The notes under the pieces were generated by a model that worked only from the letters and a program-made list of their open reading frames with translations, had not been told where the DNA came from and did not search any database. 32,070 nt of DNA from Treponema sp. JC4 (GTDB taxonomy: Bacteria; Spirochaetota; Spirochaetia; Treponematales; Treponemataceae). Shown here in pieces: positions 1-8,571 of this stretch (its first letter is position 1; each line of letters starts with the position of its first letter). The stretch spans positions 1 to 32,070 of the forward strand of contig NZ_AJGU01000027.1 in assembly GCF_000260795.1 (NCBI RefSeq), given 5' to 3'. A program made the position numbers and the translations under genes.

Positions 1-10
1 GGTAGAAAAA

Positions 11-1885
11 ATGGGATCAACTTTTTCTGGAATTGAACTTGGAAAACGCAGCATCATGGCTCACACAGATGCCATCACAACTGCTGGTCACAATATTTCA
101 AATGCAAACACAGAAGGCTATTCTCGTCAGCGTGTTCAGATGAAGGAGTTTGATCCTCTCTATAAACCTGACCTTGAACGCGCAGAACGCGCCGGAATGA
201 TTGGTCAGGGTATTGATACTCAGAGCATCAACCGAATCCGTGATGAACTTCTGGACGGACGCATTGTTGCTCAGGCAAATCAGGAAAGTTACTGGCAGAC
301 AAGAAGTGATTATTACACAATGCTGGAACAGATTTATAACGAGCCGGTAGATATTTCTATCCGTTCTAATATGGATAAATTCTGGGAAAGCTGGCAGGAA
401 CTCAGCATGAATCCTGAAAGTCAGGCTGCCCGCCAGGCTGTTGTTACCCGCGGTGTTACTTTGACAGATTCAATTAAAAACCGCTGGGAAGGTTTGAGTG
501 GTGTTGCAAATATTATTGACGGCGATATTGAAGCTACAATGCGCCAGGTAAACTCAATTACTGCTCAGATTGCAGAGGTAAACGGAGAAATCGTTCGTTC
601 AAAGGCAATGGGAGATAATCCAAATGATCTGCTTGACCGCCGAGATCTTCTTGTAGATAAACTCAGCCAGCTTATCAATGTAACTACAGACCGCCGCGAT
701 TCAGATGAGTTTGAAGTTCACGTAGACGGAAAAATTCTTGTTCAGGGTAGCGTTGCCCGCGAATTTGCCCTTGCTCCAAAATTTGATGATACCGGCTATT
801 CAAAATTAATCTGGGCAGATACCGGAAGCGATGCTCATTTTTCCGGCGGAAAACTTGGTGCTCTTGTAGAACTTCGTGATGTCGATATCCGTAAGGAAAT
901 TCAGAGCCTTAACACAATGACAATGAACTTTTCTGACCTTGTAAACGACGTTCACCGCAATGCAGTTGGCGCAAACAAGGTAACTGGCCTTGATTTCTTT
1001 GTTCAGCACTCTTTTGTAGAAAATGCAAACGGTAATTTTGACCGTGATGGCGACGGAGAACTTGATACATCATATATCTTCCGCTTTACAGGAAACAATG
1101 CCCTTGATTTACAGCAGCAGGTTGGTTTTGAAGGAGTTATGAAGCTTTCCGGTGCAAACGGCGATGTAGAAATTCCTTACTATCACACAGATACTGTAGA
1201 AACTGTAATTGCCCGAATTAATGACAGTACAAGTGAAGTTAAGGCTTACCTTGATAAAAATAATCACCTTGTTCTTAAGGGAACAACAGCCCTTCACGAA
1301 GAAAATCCTGATTTTGTAATCCGCCACGTAGAAGATTCTGGCTACTTCCTTGCAGGTTATGCCGGAATTTTGCGCGGAGCAGGAGAGGCTTCTGCTTATG
1401 ATTTTGCTCAGGCTGATGCTGTTATGGCACTTGCCGATGGAAGTCAGTATGCAGTAAGTCCTGTTTATAATCCTTCTGCCTACGTAGAAGTTAATCCTGC
1501 AATCAGAAACGACGTTATGTCTGTGGCTGCCGGATATAAAGACGGTAATTCAGGGGTTGCAACAGGTGACGGCCGTGCTGCAGTAGAAATTGCCGCTATC
1601 CGTAACAGCCAGGTAATGGTTGGCGGCCTTAAAACCTTTGATGATTACTTTGCTGATGCCGTAACAAATGTTGGTCTTATGGGCGAGCAGGCAGAAATGA
1701 ATCTTATGAGCCAGAATTCCATTATGGATGACCTTAGAGGTCTTAGAGATTCAATCAGCGGTGTAAATATTGATGAAGAACTTGCAGATATTTTGAAGTT
1801 CCAGCACGGATACAATGCTGCTGCAAAGTTTATAACAGTCTGGGATAACCTGGTGGATACAGTAATCAACCGATTGGGTGTGTAA
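11..1885 (+). CDS. flgK: Flagellar hook-associated protein 1 (hook-filament junction)
   Basis: FlgK forms the first junction ring between the flagellar hook and the filament. In spirochaetes this lies in the periplasm. The N-terminus carries the rod/hook/HAP signature (about residues 28-42, ISNANTEGYSRQRV), followed by a long helical region, a variable middle domain, and a C-terminal helix ending in DNLVDTVINRLGV, which is the matching axial half. At 624 residues it is longer than the ~550 of enterobacterial FlgK, mostly in the middle. The ATG at 11 follows a purine-rich stretch at the window edge; any upstream operon partner is outside the window. flgL follows after 53 bp, so the two are probably co-transcribed with fliW and csrA. 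Confidence 0.96.
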   Translation: MGSTFSGIELGKRSIMAHTDAITTAGHNISNANTEGYSRQRVQMKEFDPLYKPDLERAERAGMIGQGIDTQSINRIRDELLDGRIVAQANQESYWQTRSDYYTMLEQIYNEPVDISIRSNMDKFWESWQELSMNPESQAARQAVVTRGVTLTDSIKNRWEGLSGVANIIDGDIEATMRQVNSITAQIAEVNGEIVRSKAMGDNPNDLLDRRDLLVDKLSQLINVTTDRRDSDEFEVHVDGKILVQGSVAREFALAPKFDDTGYSKLIWADTGSDAHFSGGKLGALVELRDVDIRKEIQSLNTMTMNFSDLVNDVHRNAVGANKVTGLDFFVQHSFVENANGNFDRDGDGELDTSYIFRFTGNNALDLQQQVGFEGVMKLSGANGDVEIPYYHTDTVETVIARINDSTSEVKAYLDKNNHLVLKGTTALHEENPDFVIRHVEDSGYFLAGYAGILRGAGEASAYDFAQADAVMALADGSQYAVSPVYNPSAYVEVNPAIRNDVMSVAAGYKDGNSGVATGDGRAAVEIAAIRNSQVMVGGLKTFDDYFADAVTNVGLMGEQAEMNLMSQNSIMDDLRGLRDSISGVNIDEELADILKFQHGYNAAAKFITVWDNLVDTVINRLGV

Positions 1886-1889
1886 ATAG

Positions 1890-1912
1890 ATTGTCGGGTC
1901 AAGCCCGACAAT
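1890..1912. repeat. Perfect 9-bp palindrome in the flgK-flgL gap
   Basis: ATTGTCGGG, loop TCAAG, CCCGACAAT. The stem is GC-rich compared with its surroundings and no T-run follows, so it is not a standard terminator. It may be a dispersed palindromic repeat or an mRNA stability or processing hairpin between flgK and flgL. Confidence 0.7.
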
Positions 1913-1938
1913 GACAGATATTAGGAAAGGAGCATAAA

Positions 1939-3183
1939 GTGCACAGAATCAGCAGTCAGATGAATAATAATAATACTCAGAGCAATTTGCGCATTCAGGA
2001 GCACAGACTTAACCGCGCAAATAATCAGCTTGGAAGCCAGCAGAAAATCCAGCAGCTTCGTGATGATCCGATTGCTGCAGGACATCTTGTGCGCTATCAG
2101 TCTTACCTTAACCGCGTAAATACTTTTGAAAAAAATGCTGCAACTCTGAGTGACTCTTTTAATCTTCGCGAAACTTATATGACAGATTCTCTGGAAATCA
2201 TGCAGAGAGTGCGCGAGCTTGCCGTAACTGGTGCAAACGGCATCTACACAAAAGATGACCTTAAAAATATGGCAACCGAAGTTGATGAGCTTTTGAAGCA
2301 GCTTATTCAGAATGCCAATGCCGTATCTTCTGACGGAAACTCAATTTTTGCAGGAACAAATACTAAGGCAACTGCCTTTGAAGTTGATATGGGAAACGTT
2401 GAAGGTTCCGGCAGTGCTTTGATTCAGAATGTTCGCTATAACGGAAACATTCAGGTAAATAAAATCGAAGTTGATGAAGGAAAATACCTTGATAACGATA
2501 ATGCCGGCGTAAGAACCTTCTGGGCAGAAAATCAGCAGGTTTTTGGTGGCCGCGACGGTTCTCAGTGGCAGGCAAACAGCGATTCTATTATCAGCGTTGA
2601 TGGCGTTCAGATTAAAATCAATCAGGGCGACAATATTTACGCCGTTGTTGGAAAAATCAACGAAAGTAATGCGGCTGTAAAGGCTAGTGTAGACCCTGTA
2701 CGTAACAGTCTTAATCTTACAACAACTGATGCACGTCAGCTCTGGCTTGAAGATATTGAAGGAAATGCTTTGAACGAACTTGGAATTATCAAGGATTCTT
2801 CTCAGCGACCTCCATATAATCTTGGTGACAGCACCCGTGTAAGCGGCGGTTCCCTTTTTGATACTGTAATTGCCTTCAGAAATGCCCTTCTTGCCGGCGA
2901 CAGCGAATCAATCGGCGGACGAGTTCTAGGAAGCCTTGATCAGGGAATCGGAAATCTTGTAACCCGCATTGCAAAAAACGGTTCTGAATACGAGCGTGCC
3001 CAGCTTAACATCACCCGTAACTCAAAGCTTGCCCTTGATGTTAACGGTCAGATCAGCCGCGAAGGTGACCTCGACTTCACAAAAGCCATCACCGACCTCA
3101 AAATGCTCGACTACACAAATCAGGCAACCCTTAGTCAGGCTGGCAAAATGTACAGTTCAACATTGCTCAACTATATGAGATAG
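1939..3183 (+). CDS. flgL: Flagellar hook-associated protein 3
   Basis: FlgL is the second hook-filament junction protein, a flagellin-like protein that sits on FlgK. The N-terminal helix (MHRISSQMNNNNTQSNLRI) and the DDPIAAGHLVRYQS motif near residue 45 match the flagellin/FlgL N-terminal domain. The C-terminal helix (LDYTNQATLSQAGKMYSSTLLNYMR) matches the C-terminal D0/D1 part. It has 414 residues against ~317 in Salmonella, with the extra length in the middle. The start is GTG at 1939, supported by AGGAAAGGAG about 6 bases upstream. fliW follows 26 bp after the stop. Confidence 0.95.
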   Translation: MHRISSQMNNNNTQSNLRIQEHRLNRANNQLGSQQKIQQLRDDPIAAGHLVRYQSYLNRVNTFEKNAATLSDSFNLRETYMTDSLEIMQRVRELAVTGANGIYTKDDLKNMATEVDELLKQLIQNANAVSSDGNSIFAGTNTKATAFEVDMGNVEGSGSALIQNVRYNGNIQVNKIEVDEGKYLDNDNAGVRTFWAENQQVFGGRDGSQWQANSDSIISVDGVQIKINQGDNIYAVVGKINESNAAVKASVDPVRNSLNLTTTDARQLWLEDIEGNALNELGIIKDSSQRPPYNLGDSTRVSGGSLFDTVIAFRNALLAGDSESIGGRVLGSLDQGIGNLVTRIAKNGSEYERAQLNITRNSKLALDVNGQISREGDLDFTKAITDLKMLDYTNQATLSQAGKMYSSTLLNYMR

Positions 3184-3209
3184 AATATAAGTAAACAAAG
3201 GATGAATTT

Positions 3210-3653
3210 ATGGAAGTTCTAACAAGAGAAAAAGGCAAAGTGGATGTTGCCGCCGAAAATCTTCTGACAATACCGGAAGGTTTATTTGGTTTTGAAATGT
3301 ATTCAAAATACGCGCTTATTGATTCTGAATACATGCCCTTTATATGGCTGCAGTCTTGCGAGGATTCAAATCTTGCATTTTTGATTGTAGATCCTTTCAG
3401 AATCTGTGCTGACTACGAAGCAGACATTGATGATGAAACTCTTGCAAAAATCGGAATTGAAAAACCGGAAGATATTATCATAATGGCGATTGTTACTGTT
3501 CCAAGTAATGGAGCCCCTATTACTGCCAACCTTCAGGGACCTCTGGTAATCAACAAAAAGAACCAGAAGTGCATGCAGGTTGTTTTGAACGATAATCGCT
3601 GGAGCACAAAGTTTGACATCATGAAGGCTCTTGAGCAAAAAGGAGAACGATAA
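3210..3653 (+). CDS. fliW: Flagellar assembly factor FliW (flagellin sensor, CsrA antagonist)
   Basis: FliW binds unsecreted flagellin or, when that is used up, CsrA, which releases flagellin mRNA for translation (established in Bacillus and Campylobacter). The 147-residue protein has the family features: an early PEGLFGFE segment (about residue 23), the [14 protein letters not shown] core, a run of acidic residues, and [14 protein letters not shown] before the C-terminal strand. The start ATG is preceded by AAAGGATGAATTT. The stop overlaps the csrA start (TAATG), so FliW and CsrA should be translationally coupled. A probable target, the flaB leader, lies at 10889-10930 in the same window. 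Confidence 0.95.
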   Translation: MEVLTREKGKVDVAAENLLTIPEGLFGFEMYSKYALIDSEYMPFIWLQSCEDSNLAFLIVDPFRICADYEADIDDETLAKIGIEKPEDIIIMAIVTVPSNGAPITANLQGPLVINKKNQKCMQVVLNDNRWSTKFDIMKALEQKGER

Positions 3654-3907
3654 TGTTAATCCTTTCAAGAAAAATTGATGAAAAAATTAAAATCGGCGAT
3701 AACATCACAATTACTTTGATTGACGTTCACGGAGATCAGGTAAAGATTGGTGTTGAAGCTCCAAAAAATGTAAAGGTTTTCCGCCAGGAAGTTTTTGACG
3801 CTATTCAGAGCGAAAATAAAGTTGCTGCTGTGGAAAGTAAATCTGCCAACGAAGAAAAATCAGCAATTGCTGCTGTCAGCGCGCTTTCTAAATTGCTGGG
3901 AAAATAA
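3653..3907 (+). CDS. csrA: Carbon storage regulator / translational repressor CsrA
   Basis: CsrA is a small homodimeric RNA-binding protein that recognises GGA in hairpin loops, often over ribosome binding sites. The first 60 residues match the family closely: [12 protein letters not shown] start, [22 protein letters not shown], with the RNA-contacting L4, R6 and R44 all present. The protein has 84 residues; a short Ala/Lys/Ser-rich tail (about 60-84) extends beyond the compact ~60-residue core. The start codon overlaps the fliW stop by one base. This pairing with FliW marks it as the flagellar type of CsrA, whose main target is flagellin mRNA. Confidence 0.97.
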   Translation: MLILSRKIDEKIKIGDNITITLIDVHGDQVKIGVEAPKNVKVFRQEVFDAIQSENKVAAVESKSANEEKSAIAAVSALSKLLGK

Positions 3908-3933
3908 AAAAAAGGCACAGTTTTGACCGTGCC
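3904..3933 (-). terminator. Rho-independent terminator for the tsaB operon
   Basis: Hairpin 3914-3933 (GGCACAGT, loop TTTG, ACCGTGCC, one A-C mismatch). The A-run at 3906-3913 reads as a long U-run on the minus strand, so it best serves the minus-strand genes ending at 3950. It may also stop csrA transcription weakly from the other side. Confidence 0.8.
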
Positions 3934-3949
3934 TTAATTGTTTAACAAA

Positions 3950-4627
3950 TTAACTTCGTTCCTGTAATTTTACTTCTGCTTCGCTTGCGCGCAGGTAAAC
4001 AGGACCGTCGTAATCTGCAAGAGGCTTTTCGCCGTCTGCAATCATTTTTTCTGTAATCTGGAACATGCTTTCTGCACTTAAAGCCTGGGCTTTAGGAGAG
4101 AAAACTTTTGCCTTTAAGCCGTTTTCTGAAAGCAGCTTAAGGAAAACTTTATTATCTGTTCCACAGACAAAAATCTTTTCAAATTGATTTGCCTTTTCAA
4201 CAATTGCAGCAAGTTCATAATCTCCGTCAGGAAGAATTTCTTTTCCACCGGCTGTAAGGTTTGCATAAAATCTGTCTTTTTTTGCATCAATTCCGCAGAG
4301 AACCGGAAGATCTGCTTCCAGATATGGCCATGCGTGAATTTTTAGAGAAGAAATTGCGTAAAGGGGAGTTCCGTTAGCAAGGGTCAGCGCCTTCAAAACA
4401 GAAAAACCAAGACGAAGGCCTGTAAAGCTTCCAGGGCCGCCTGTAACGCAGGTGTAGTCTAATTCTTTTGCAGTGATTCCCACTTTTTCCAGCACGTAAT
4501 CAACTGCATTTACGATTGTTTCTGACTGCTTCATGCCGATGTCATAAACTGCGGCACACATATTGTCATCATTTTTTGCAGCCACAATAAGTCTTGTAAC
4601 TGCACAGTCTATAGCCAGAGCTTTCAT
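3950..4627 (-). CDS. tsaB: tRNA threonylcarbamoyladenosine biosynthesis protein TsaB
   Basis: TsaB is the ASKHA-fold partner that activates TsaD in the t6A modification of ANN-decoding tRNAs. The 225-residue protein begins MKALAIDCAVTRLIVAA (phosphate-binding strand pair) and has the family signature VTGGPGSFTGLRLGF near residues 60-74. It lacks the metal-binding histidines of TsaD, as expected. Its start overlaps the tsaE stop by 4 bp (ATGA), giving a coupled tsaE-tsaB pair. tsaD is not in the window. Confidence 0.94.
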   Translation of the reverse strand: MKALAIDCAVTRLIVAAKNDDNMCAAVYDIGMKQSETIVNAVDYVLEKVGITAKELDYTCVTGGPGSFTGLRLGFSVLKALTLANGTPLYAISSLKIHAWPYLEADLPVLCGIDAKKDRFYANLTAGGKEILPDGDYELAAIVEKANQFEKIFVCGTDNKVFLKLLSENGLKAKVFSPKAQALSAESMFQITEKMIADGEKPLADYDGPVYLRASEAEVKLQERS

Positions 4628-5058
4628 TTAATGTCTCCGTTATTCCAGTTTTCGATTGTGATAGTTCTCTCGTCCCCGTTGCCCGGAGTGATTTTTAATA
4701 GAATTGTCTTTTTAGGAAGTTCGTCCATGATTTTTTCGCTCCATTCGATGATGGAAACACCGTTTCCATAAATCATGTCGTCTGTTCCCAGGTTGATAAA
4801 ATCCTCTGAACCTTCAAGACGATAAACGTCCATGTGATAAAGAGGCATTTTTCCTGAGTATTCGCTTATCAGACAGAAAGTAGGGCTTGTAATTGTGTCT
4901 GATACGCCCAGGGCCTTTGCAATTCCTTTAGTGATTGTTGTTTTTCCTGCCGCAAGAGTACCCTGCATGGCAATAACGTCACCTTTTTTCAAAAGTGAGC
5001 CGATTTTTTCGCCAAGAGCGATAGTCTCGTCAGCCGAGTGAGTTGTAAATGTTAACAT
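4624..5058 (-). CDS. tsaE: tRNA threonylcarbamoyladenosine biosynthesis ATPase TsaE
   Basis: TsaE is the P-loop ATPase of the t6A complex and works with TsaB and TsaD. At 144 residues it is of normal family size. It shows the Walker A motif GTLAAGKTT (residues 33-41), the switch TSPTFCLISEY, the HMDVYRLEG segment (about 75-83) and IIEWSEKI. It overlaps the upstream 88-codon gene by 7 bp (ATGTTAA) and the downstream tsaB by 4 bp, so the three genes are tightly coupled. Confidence 0.95.
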   Translation of the reverse strand: MLTFTTHSADETIALGEKIGSLLKKGDVIAMQGTLAAGKTTITKGIAKALGVSDTITSPTFCLISEYSGKMPLYHMDVYRLEGSEDFINLGTDDMIYGNGVSIIEWSEKIMDELPKKTILLKITPGNGDERTITIENWNNGDIK

Positions 5059-5318
5059 TGAGGGAGTCTGCCTTCCAGTTCTTCTGTTAAAATAAATTCA
5101 TTAAGCGCTTTTTTTACAGGCAAAAGAGGATAGTTAATGGGCTTAGTAAATGTAATCTGGATGATTCGCTTACCCATTGGATTTACTTCAATTGTAAATA
5201 AAATCCCGGCGGTTTCGGTTGCAGTTGGCAGTTCAATTACTGCATCGCACGTATATTTACGCAGATAAAAAATCTGACCTTCTTCACGCTGTAGATTTTG
5301 TAATTCAAGCACCTTCAT
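5052..5318 (-). CDS. Unknown 88-residue protein upstream of tsaE
   Basis: I do not recognise a named family. The protein is small and probably cytoplasmic, with no signal peptide or membrane segment. It alternates beta-strand-like stretches (AVIELPT, GILFTIEV, RIIQITFT) with a C-terminal helix (VKKALNEFILTEELEG). The 7-bp overlap with tsaE shows it is part of that operon. A GGAG lies rather far (about 15 bases) upstream of the chosen ATG, so the start is only moderately secure. Small unknown genes occur at this fliD-tsaE position in other treponemes as far as I recall, which suggests a real, lineage-specific gene. Confidence 0.75.
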   Translation of the reverse strand: MKVLELQNLQREEGQIFYLRKYTCDAVIELPTATETAGILFTIEVNPMGKRIIQITFTKPINYPLLPVKKALNEFILTEELEGRLPQC

Positions 5319-5402
5319 CGTTCTATCATTCTACTCCAAAAAGTTACTATTCACAAGTTTAAATACAATTTTGTTATATTTTCTACTTTTTAAACGTAGT
5401 GA

Positions 5403-5993
5403 TTAGAAATGCAATGCCTGAGAAATTGCTGCCAGTCGAGGACAGATTTCGTATTCAGACAAATCTCCAATAAGGACAGTATCATTATTTTGCAGAGCCT
5501 GCTCAAAATCAAGTAAAATCTGTGAAAAATCTGCAAAAAATTCCTTAAAATTCATGCCGTTAATAGTAATTTCCTTAAAAGTGTCAGGGAAAAGTGAAGC
5601 AAGAGTTGCAACATGGCAGAATTCATCTATATTATCAGCAAGTTTTTTAATTGATTCTATAACTTCTGCGTTTTGTCCGTTCTGAAGTGCCAGAGGAACT
5701 CCTTCCATTTTTTCAGAAAGGTTTGTAAAAAGAACCGAAAGATTTTCAAAAGATTCCTGAATAGAACCCTTTGTTACTACTGAAAATTCAAATTTTGTAT
5801 TTTTCCCAAGTTCTTTTGCTGCTTCCTGGTCAAAAATATCAGCTGTAATCTGTTTTCCGTCTACAGTAATTCCAATTACAGCAGCTTCGTTTTCTTCACA
5901 TGTTTTTTCAAATGACTTAAGAACATCTCCAACAGTCTCTTCGTCTTCAATCTGAACTTCAACATTCTGTCCGTTAATATAAAATTCAACCAT
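5403..5993 (-). CDS. Unknown 196-residue protein next to fliD (possibly flagellar)
   Basis: No named family is recognised. The N-terminus (MVEFYINGQNVEVQIEDEETVGDVLKSF) reads like a ubiquitin/TmoB-like or ThiS-like beta-grasp fold. It is followed by helical regions rich in Glu and Leu, with no signal peptide and no cysteine pattern. It lies 57 bp downstream of fliD. A sigma28-like -10 (GCCGATTA on the minus strand, 6024-6017) sits 24 bp upstream of the ATG, with AAAGAGGAC as ribosome binding site. Both facts point to late flagellar expression. A chaperone or filament-assembly role is possible but is inference only. Confidence 0.78.
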   Translation of the reverse strand: MVEFYINGQNVEVQIEDEETVGDVLKSFEKTCEENEAAVIGITVDGKQITADIFDQEAAKELGKNTKFEFSVVTKGSIQESFENLSVLFTNLSEKMEGVPLALQNGQNAEVIESIKKLADNIDEFCHVATLASLFPDTFKEITINGMNFKEFFADFSQILLDFEQALQNNDTVLIGDLSEYEICPRLAAISQALHF

Positions 5994-6016
5994 ATTTGTC
6001 CTCTTTCGTTATTTAA

Positions 6017-6044
6017 TAATCGGCAGGATTTGTGAATTGGTGAA
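6017..6044 (-). promoter_or_regulatory. Possible sigma28-type promoter for the 196-codon gene
   Basis: Minus strand: TTCA at 6044-6041 (consensus TAAA), 16-base spacer, GCCGATTA at 6024-6017 (consensus GCCGATAA). The -10 is strong and the -35 weak. The spacer equals that of the flaB promoter candidate at 11072-11045. The distance to the ATG at 5993 allows a short leader. Confidence 0.45.
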
Positions 6045-6050
6045 TAAAAA

Positions 6051-8009
6051 TTATCTGTTTCTATTCTGCTGGTTTGTAAAGTTATTTATAGAATTCTGCT
6101 GGCTTTCAAGGCTGTTAAGAGAACCTTCCATCTGACCATATTTATTGCGTAAATCTGCTTCTTTTTTATCCATCTGAATTTCAAGTCTGGCGATTTTCTG
6201 TTCAGAACTTTTGATTTTTGAATCAAGCCCACTGGTTTTCATTGAAAGAATTCCGCCTGTCTGGGTGTAGGCTGCAATCTGCTTGTCCAGCTGAACTCCG
6301 ATTCCCCTGTCCGAAACTAAATCTCCATCCGAATCGTAACCGAATAAGAGTCTTATATCTTCAAGGTGATTTTCTATTGCCTGATCAAGTTTTTTTTCGT
6401 CAATTTCAAGATAGCCGCGCAGTCTGCTCTGAGAATAGCTGCCATTACCGCCACTTGCATTTGTGCTGATTCCAATCTGATTAAGCATTGTGATTTTTGC
6501 CTGATCTGAAGGCTGATAGCCTGCATTCAGAATGTTAGACATATTTGACTTTATTGTAGGAAGAGTAAAATCTGTCTGAAACATACCAAGCTTTTTCATT
6601 TCAGTTTCTCGTTCATCAGAAGTAAGATAATCAAGTTCCTGAATTATTTCCTCTTTATTCTGAGAAAGAATATTGATTTCTGCAACCGTGCGGTTATACT
6701 GACCTACAAACTGAATTAAAGCGTCTTTTGAAGCTTCTTTATCCGGTTTTACAGTGATTGTCGCGGTTTTGTCCGTTTTATCGTGCAGGTGAAGAGTAAT
6801 TTCCGGCACAATGTCGTCTATATCGTTTGTCGGGCGGCTGATTTTAATTCCTTCATATTTTACAATTGCATCATCCGCCTCAGAAACTGGATTTTTCGGC
6901 TGATAGCCCAGTTTTTTACCGCCGTCGTAAGATGAAAATGCCGAAGTATCAAGCTGTTTTCCTGTATTTCCGTTTTTAATTCTGATGGCGGTAATTCCGT
7001 CATAATCTTTGAGGGCAAAGTCTACAAGGGTGTCTTCCTTAAAAAGTCCCGGAGTTTCTATAAGTTTTTCAGAGCCGTCTTCCATAAGGGCAAAAACTAC
7101 GTTCTCTGTAGAAACCTTCTGTTTTGGTTCCGGCATTTTTTCTGAGCTTTCTGAATCTGAATCAAGGTTTGTGATTGTAATTCCGCCGAATTCTGCAGAA
7201 CCGGAACTCTGTAAATCCGGTGTACCAGGAATCGTTTTATTGTAGGCATCAGCAACGTCTTCTGTATCTGTTGCAATCAAAGAAAAGGTGATGTGGGTAT
7301 TTTTAAGCGAGCGTATATCAGCGGGGATTTCTACCTCAATTGAATTTTCCGGGAGCAGGGTAGAATCTTCGTAAAATTCATTTCCCTTTGCCTTTGCAGG
7401 CTCTATCATACCTGAACTCAAGGCAAATTCCTTTGCATTCCCTATGAATTCAAGTCTGTTCTCAGCCCCTGTAACCAGAGATTCAATCATTAAAGCTGAT
7501 TTTCCCGTACTTCCGCCGATTATCATTGATTTTACGATTCCGTTTGAGCGGCGGTTGATAGCATTAGAAAAATCTTTTAAAGTTCCGCCCTTCCAGTTCA
7601 AGTTCAGCTGTTTTTCGCCAACTTTATAGGTATAAGTTCCGGACGGCACTTTAAAATCTTTTTCCATCTCATCAGACATAAATCTGTCTGCGGTGGCTGG
7701 CTGCAGAACGTCAATTTTAAAAGACTGAATGTCAGCACTTCGGGTTGCTTCTGCACTTACAGCGCTTTCCTGAGAGGATTCTGTTATTTTGTTGTTAAAA
7801 GGATTTTCAAAAGAATAGAGTGCTTTTGTTTTTTCTCGTAGTGAGGAGAGTTGAGAATTCATGTCTCTCCAGGCGTCTTTCTGGGCTTTTAGTCCGTCAA
7901 GCTGAGTTTTTTCCCGGTTTAAAGGAATCCTCTCAACCTGCATCAGTTTTTCTATAGTTTCATTTGTCTTGTACTGATCTGTGACGCCTGGAATATTGAG
8001 TCCAGCCAT
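6051..8009 (-). CDS. fliD: Flagellar filament cap protein FliD (HAP2)
   Basis: FliD forms the cap at the filament tip and guides flagellin insertion. The N-terminus (MAGLNIPGVTDQYKTNETIEKLMQVERIPL) and the following coiled-coil LDGLKAQKDAWRDMNSQLSSLREK match the FliD N-terminal domain. The C-terminal coiled coil (about 600-652) ends in the expected asparagine/glutamine-rich tail. At 652 residues it is longer than the ~470 of Salmonella, with extra residues in the central domains. It lies 23 bp downstream of flaG, a usual pair, and is read on the same strand. Confidence 0.94.
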   Translation of the reverse strand: MAGLNIPGVTDQYKTNETIEKLMQVERIPLNREKTQLDGLKAQKDAWRDMNSQLSSLREKTKALYSFENPFNNKITESSQESAVSAEATRSADIQSFKIDVLQPATADRFMSDEMEKDFKVPSGTYTYKVGEKQLNLNWKGGTLKDFSNAINRRSNGIVKSMIIGGSTGKSALMIESLVTGAENRLEFIGNAKEFALSSGMIEPAKAKGNEFYEDSTLLPENSIEVEIPADIRSLKNTHITFSLIATDTEDVADAYNKTIPGTPDLQSSGSAEFGGITITNLDSDSESSEKMPEPKQKVSTENVVFALMEDGSEKLIETPGLFKEDTLVDFALKDYDGITAIRIKNGNTGKQLDTSAFSSYDGGKKLGYQPKNPVSEADDAIVKYEGIKISRPTNDIDDIVPEITLHLHDKTDKTATITVKPDKEASKDALIQFVGQYNRTVAEINILSQNKEEIIQELDYLTSDERETEMKKLGMFQTDFTLPTIKSNMSNILNAGYQPSDQAKITMLNQIGISTNASGGNGSYSQSRLRGYLEIDEKKLDQAIENHLEDIRLLFGYDSDGDLVSDRGIGVQLDKQIAAYTQTGGILSMKTSGLDSKIKSSEQKIARLEIQMDKKEADLRNKYGQMEGSLNSLESQQNSINNFTNQQNRNR

Positions 8010-8032
8010 AAATCTTTCCGTTCAGAACTAAA

Positions 8033-8419
8033 TCAGATTACTTCGTCAAAAATATTACCGATAGCTTTTCTGATTCTAAGCTTCAGATTTTGAATCTCTT
8101 CCGACGGAATCTGCTTTATAACTTTGTCTGTGCTTGCATCTACAATAGAAACAATAACACTGCCCAATTCTTTGTTTACACTGAACTGCAATTTATTATC
8201 AGAAATTAATTCTGAAAGCTTCTGCAGCTGCTGTGAAACTTCTTTTGTCTGTGCGGCAGACTGTTCCATGTTCTGAACAACCTGTGCTCCTGTTGGTGCA
8301 ATGGATTGCGTTTGTACCTGCTGATCTTTGCTGGTATTCACACTTTTTACATTGTTTTTATAGAGAGTCTGGCCATCCATTGCCATCTGAACCATGGAAC
8401 TGTTTGTAATAGTGTTCAT
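8033..8419 (-). CDS. flaG: FlaG family protein (filament length/assembly)
   Basis: FlaG proteins are small cytoplasmic proteins linked to filament length and often encoded just before fliD. The 128-residue protein has a variable Gln-rich N-terminal half and the conserved FlaG C-terminal domain: FSVNKELGSVIVSIVDASTDKVIKQIP..EI, then a helix (NLKLRIRKAIGNIFDEVI). The ribosome binding site AGGAGGTGA lies 6-7 bases before the ATG. A terminator for flaB lies just upstream (8490-8525), so flaG-fliD probably has its own promoter in 8420-8490, but I see no clear sigma28 motif there. Confidence 0.9.
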   Translation of the reverse strand: MNTITNSSMVQMAMDGQTLYKNNVKSVNTSKDQQVQTQSIAPTGAQVVQNMEQSAAQTKEVSQQLQKLSELISDNKLQFSVNKELGSVIVSIVDASTDKVIKQIPSEEIQNLKLRIRKAIGNIFDEVI

Positions 8420-8489
8420 AGTTCACCTCCTGTATATAAGGGTAATATATCAAGAATACTTTCCTGAAAAATCCCACCCTGATATTTCC

Positions 8490-8525
8490 AAAAAAAAAGC
8501 AGGAGAGGGGCGCAACCCCTCCTGT
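8490..8525 (-). terminator. Rho-independent terminator after flaB (8572-9420)
   Basis: On the minus strand a GC-rich hairpin (8525-8499: ACAGGAGGGG, loop around TTGCGC, CCC..CTCCTGC with one bulged base) is followed by nine T residues (8498-8490). It lies 47 bp after the flagellin stop. Confidence 0.88.
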
Positions 8526-8571
8526 TAGAAATTATTTCAAAAAGACGACATCCAGTTGTCTCTTTGAAAAC

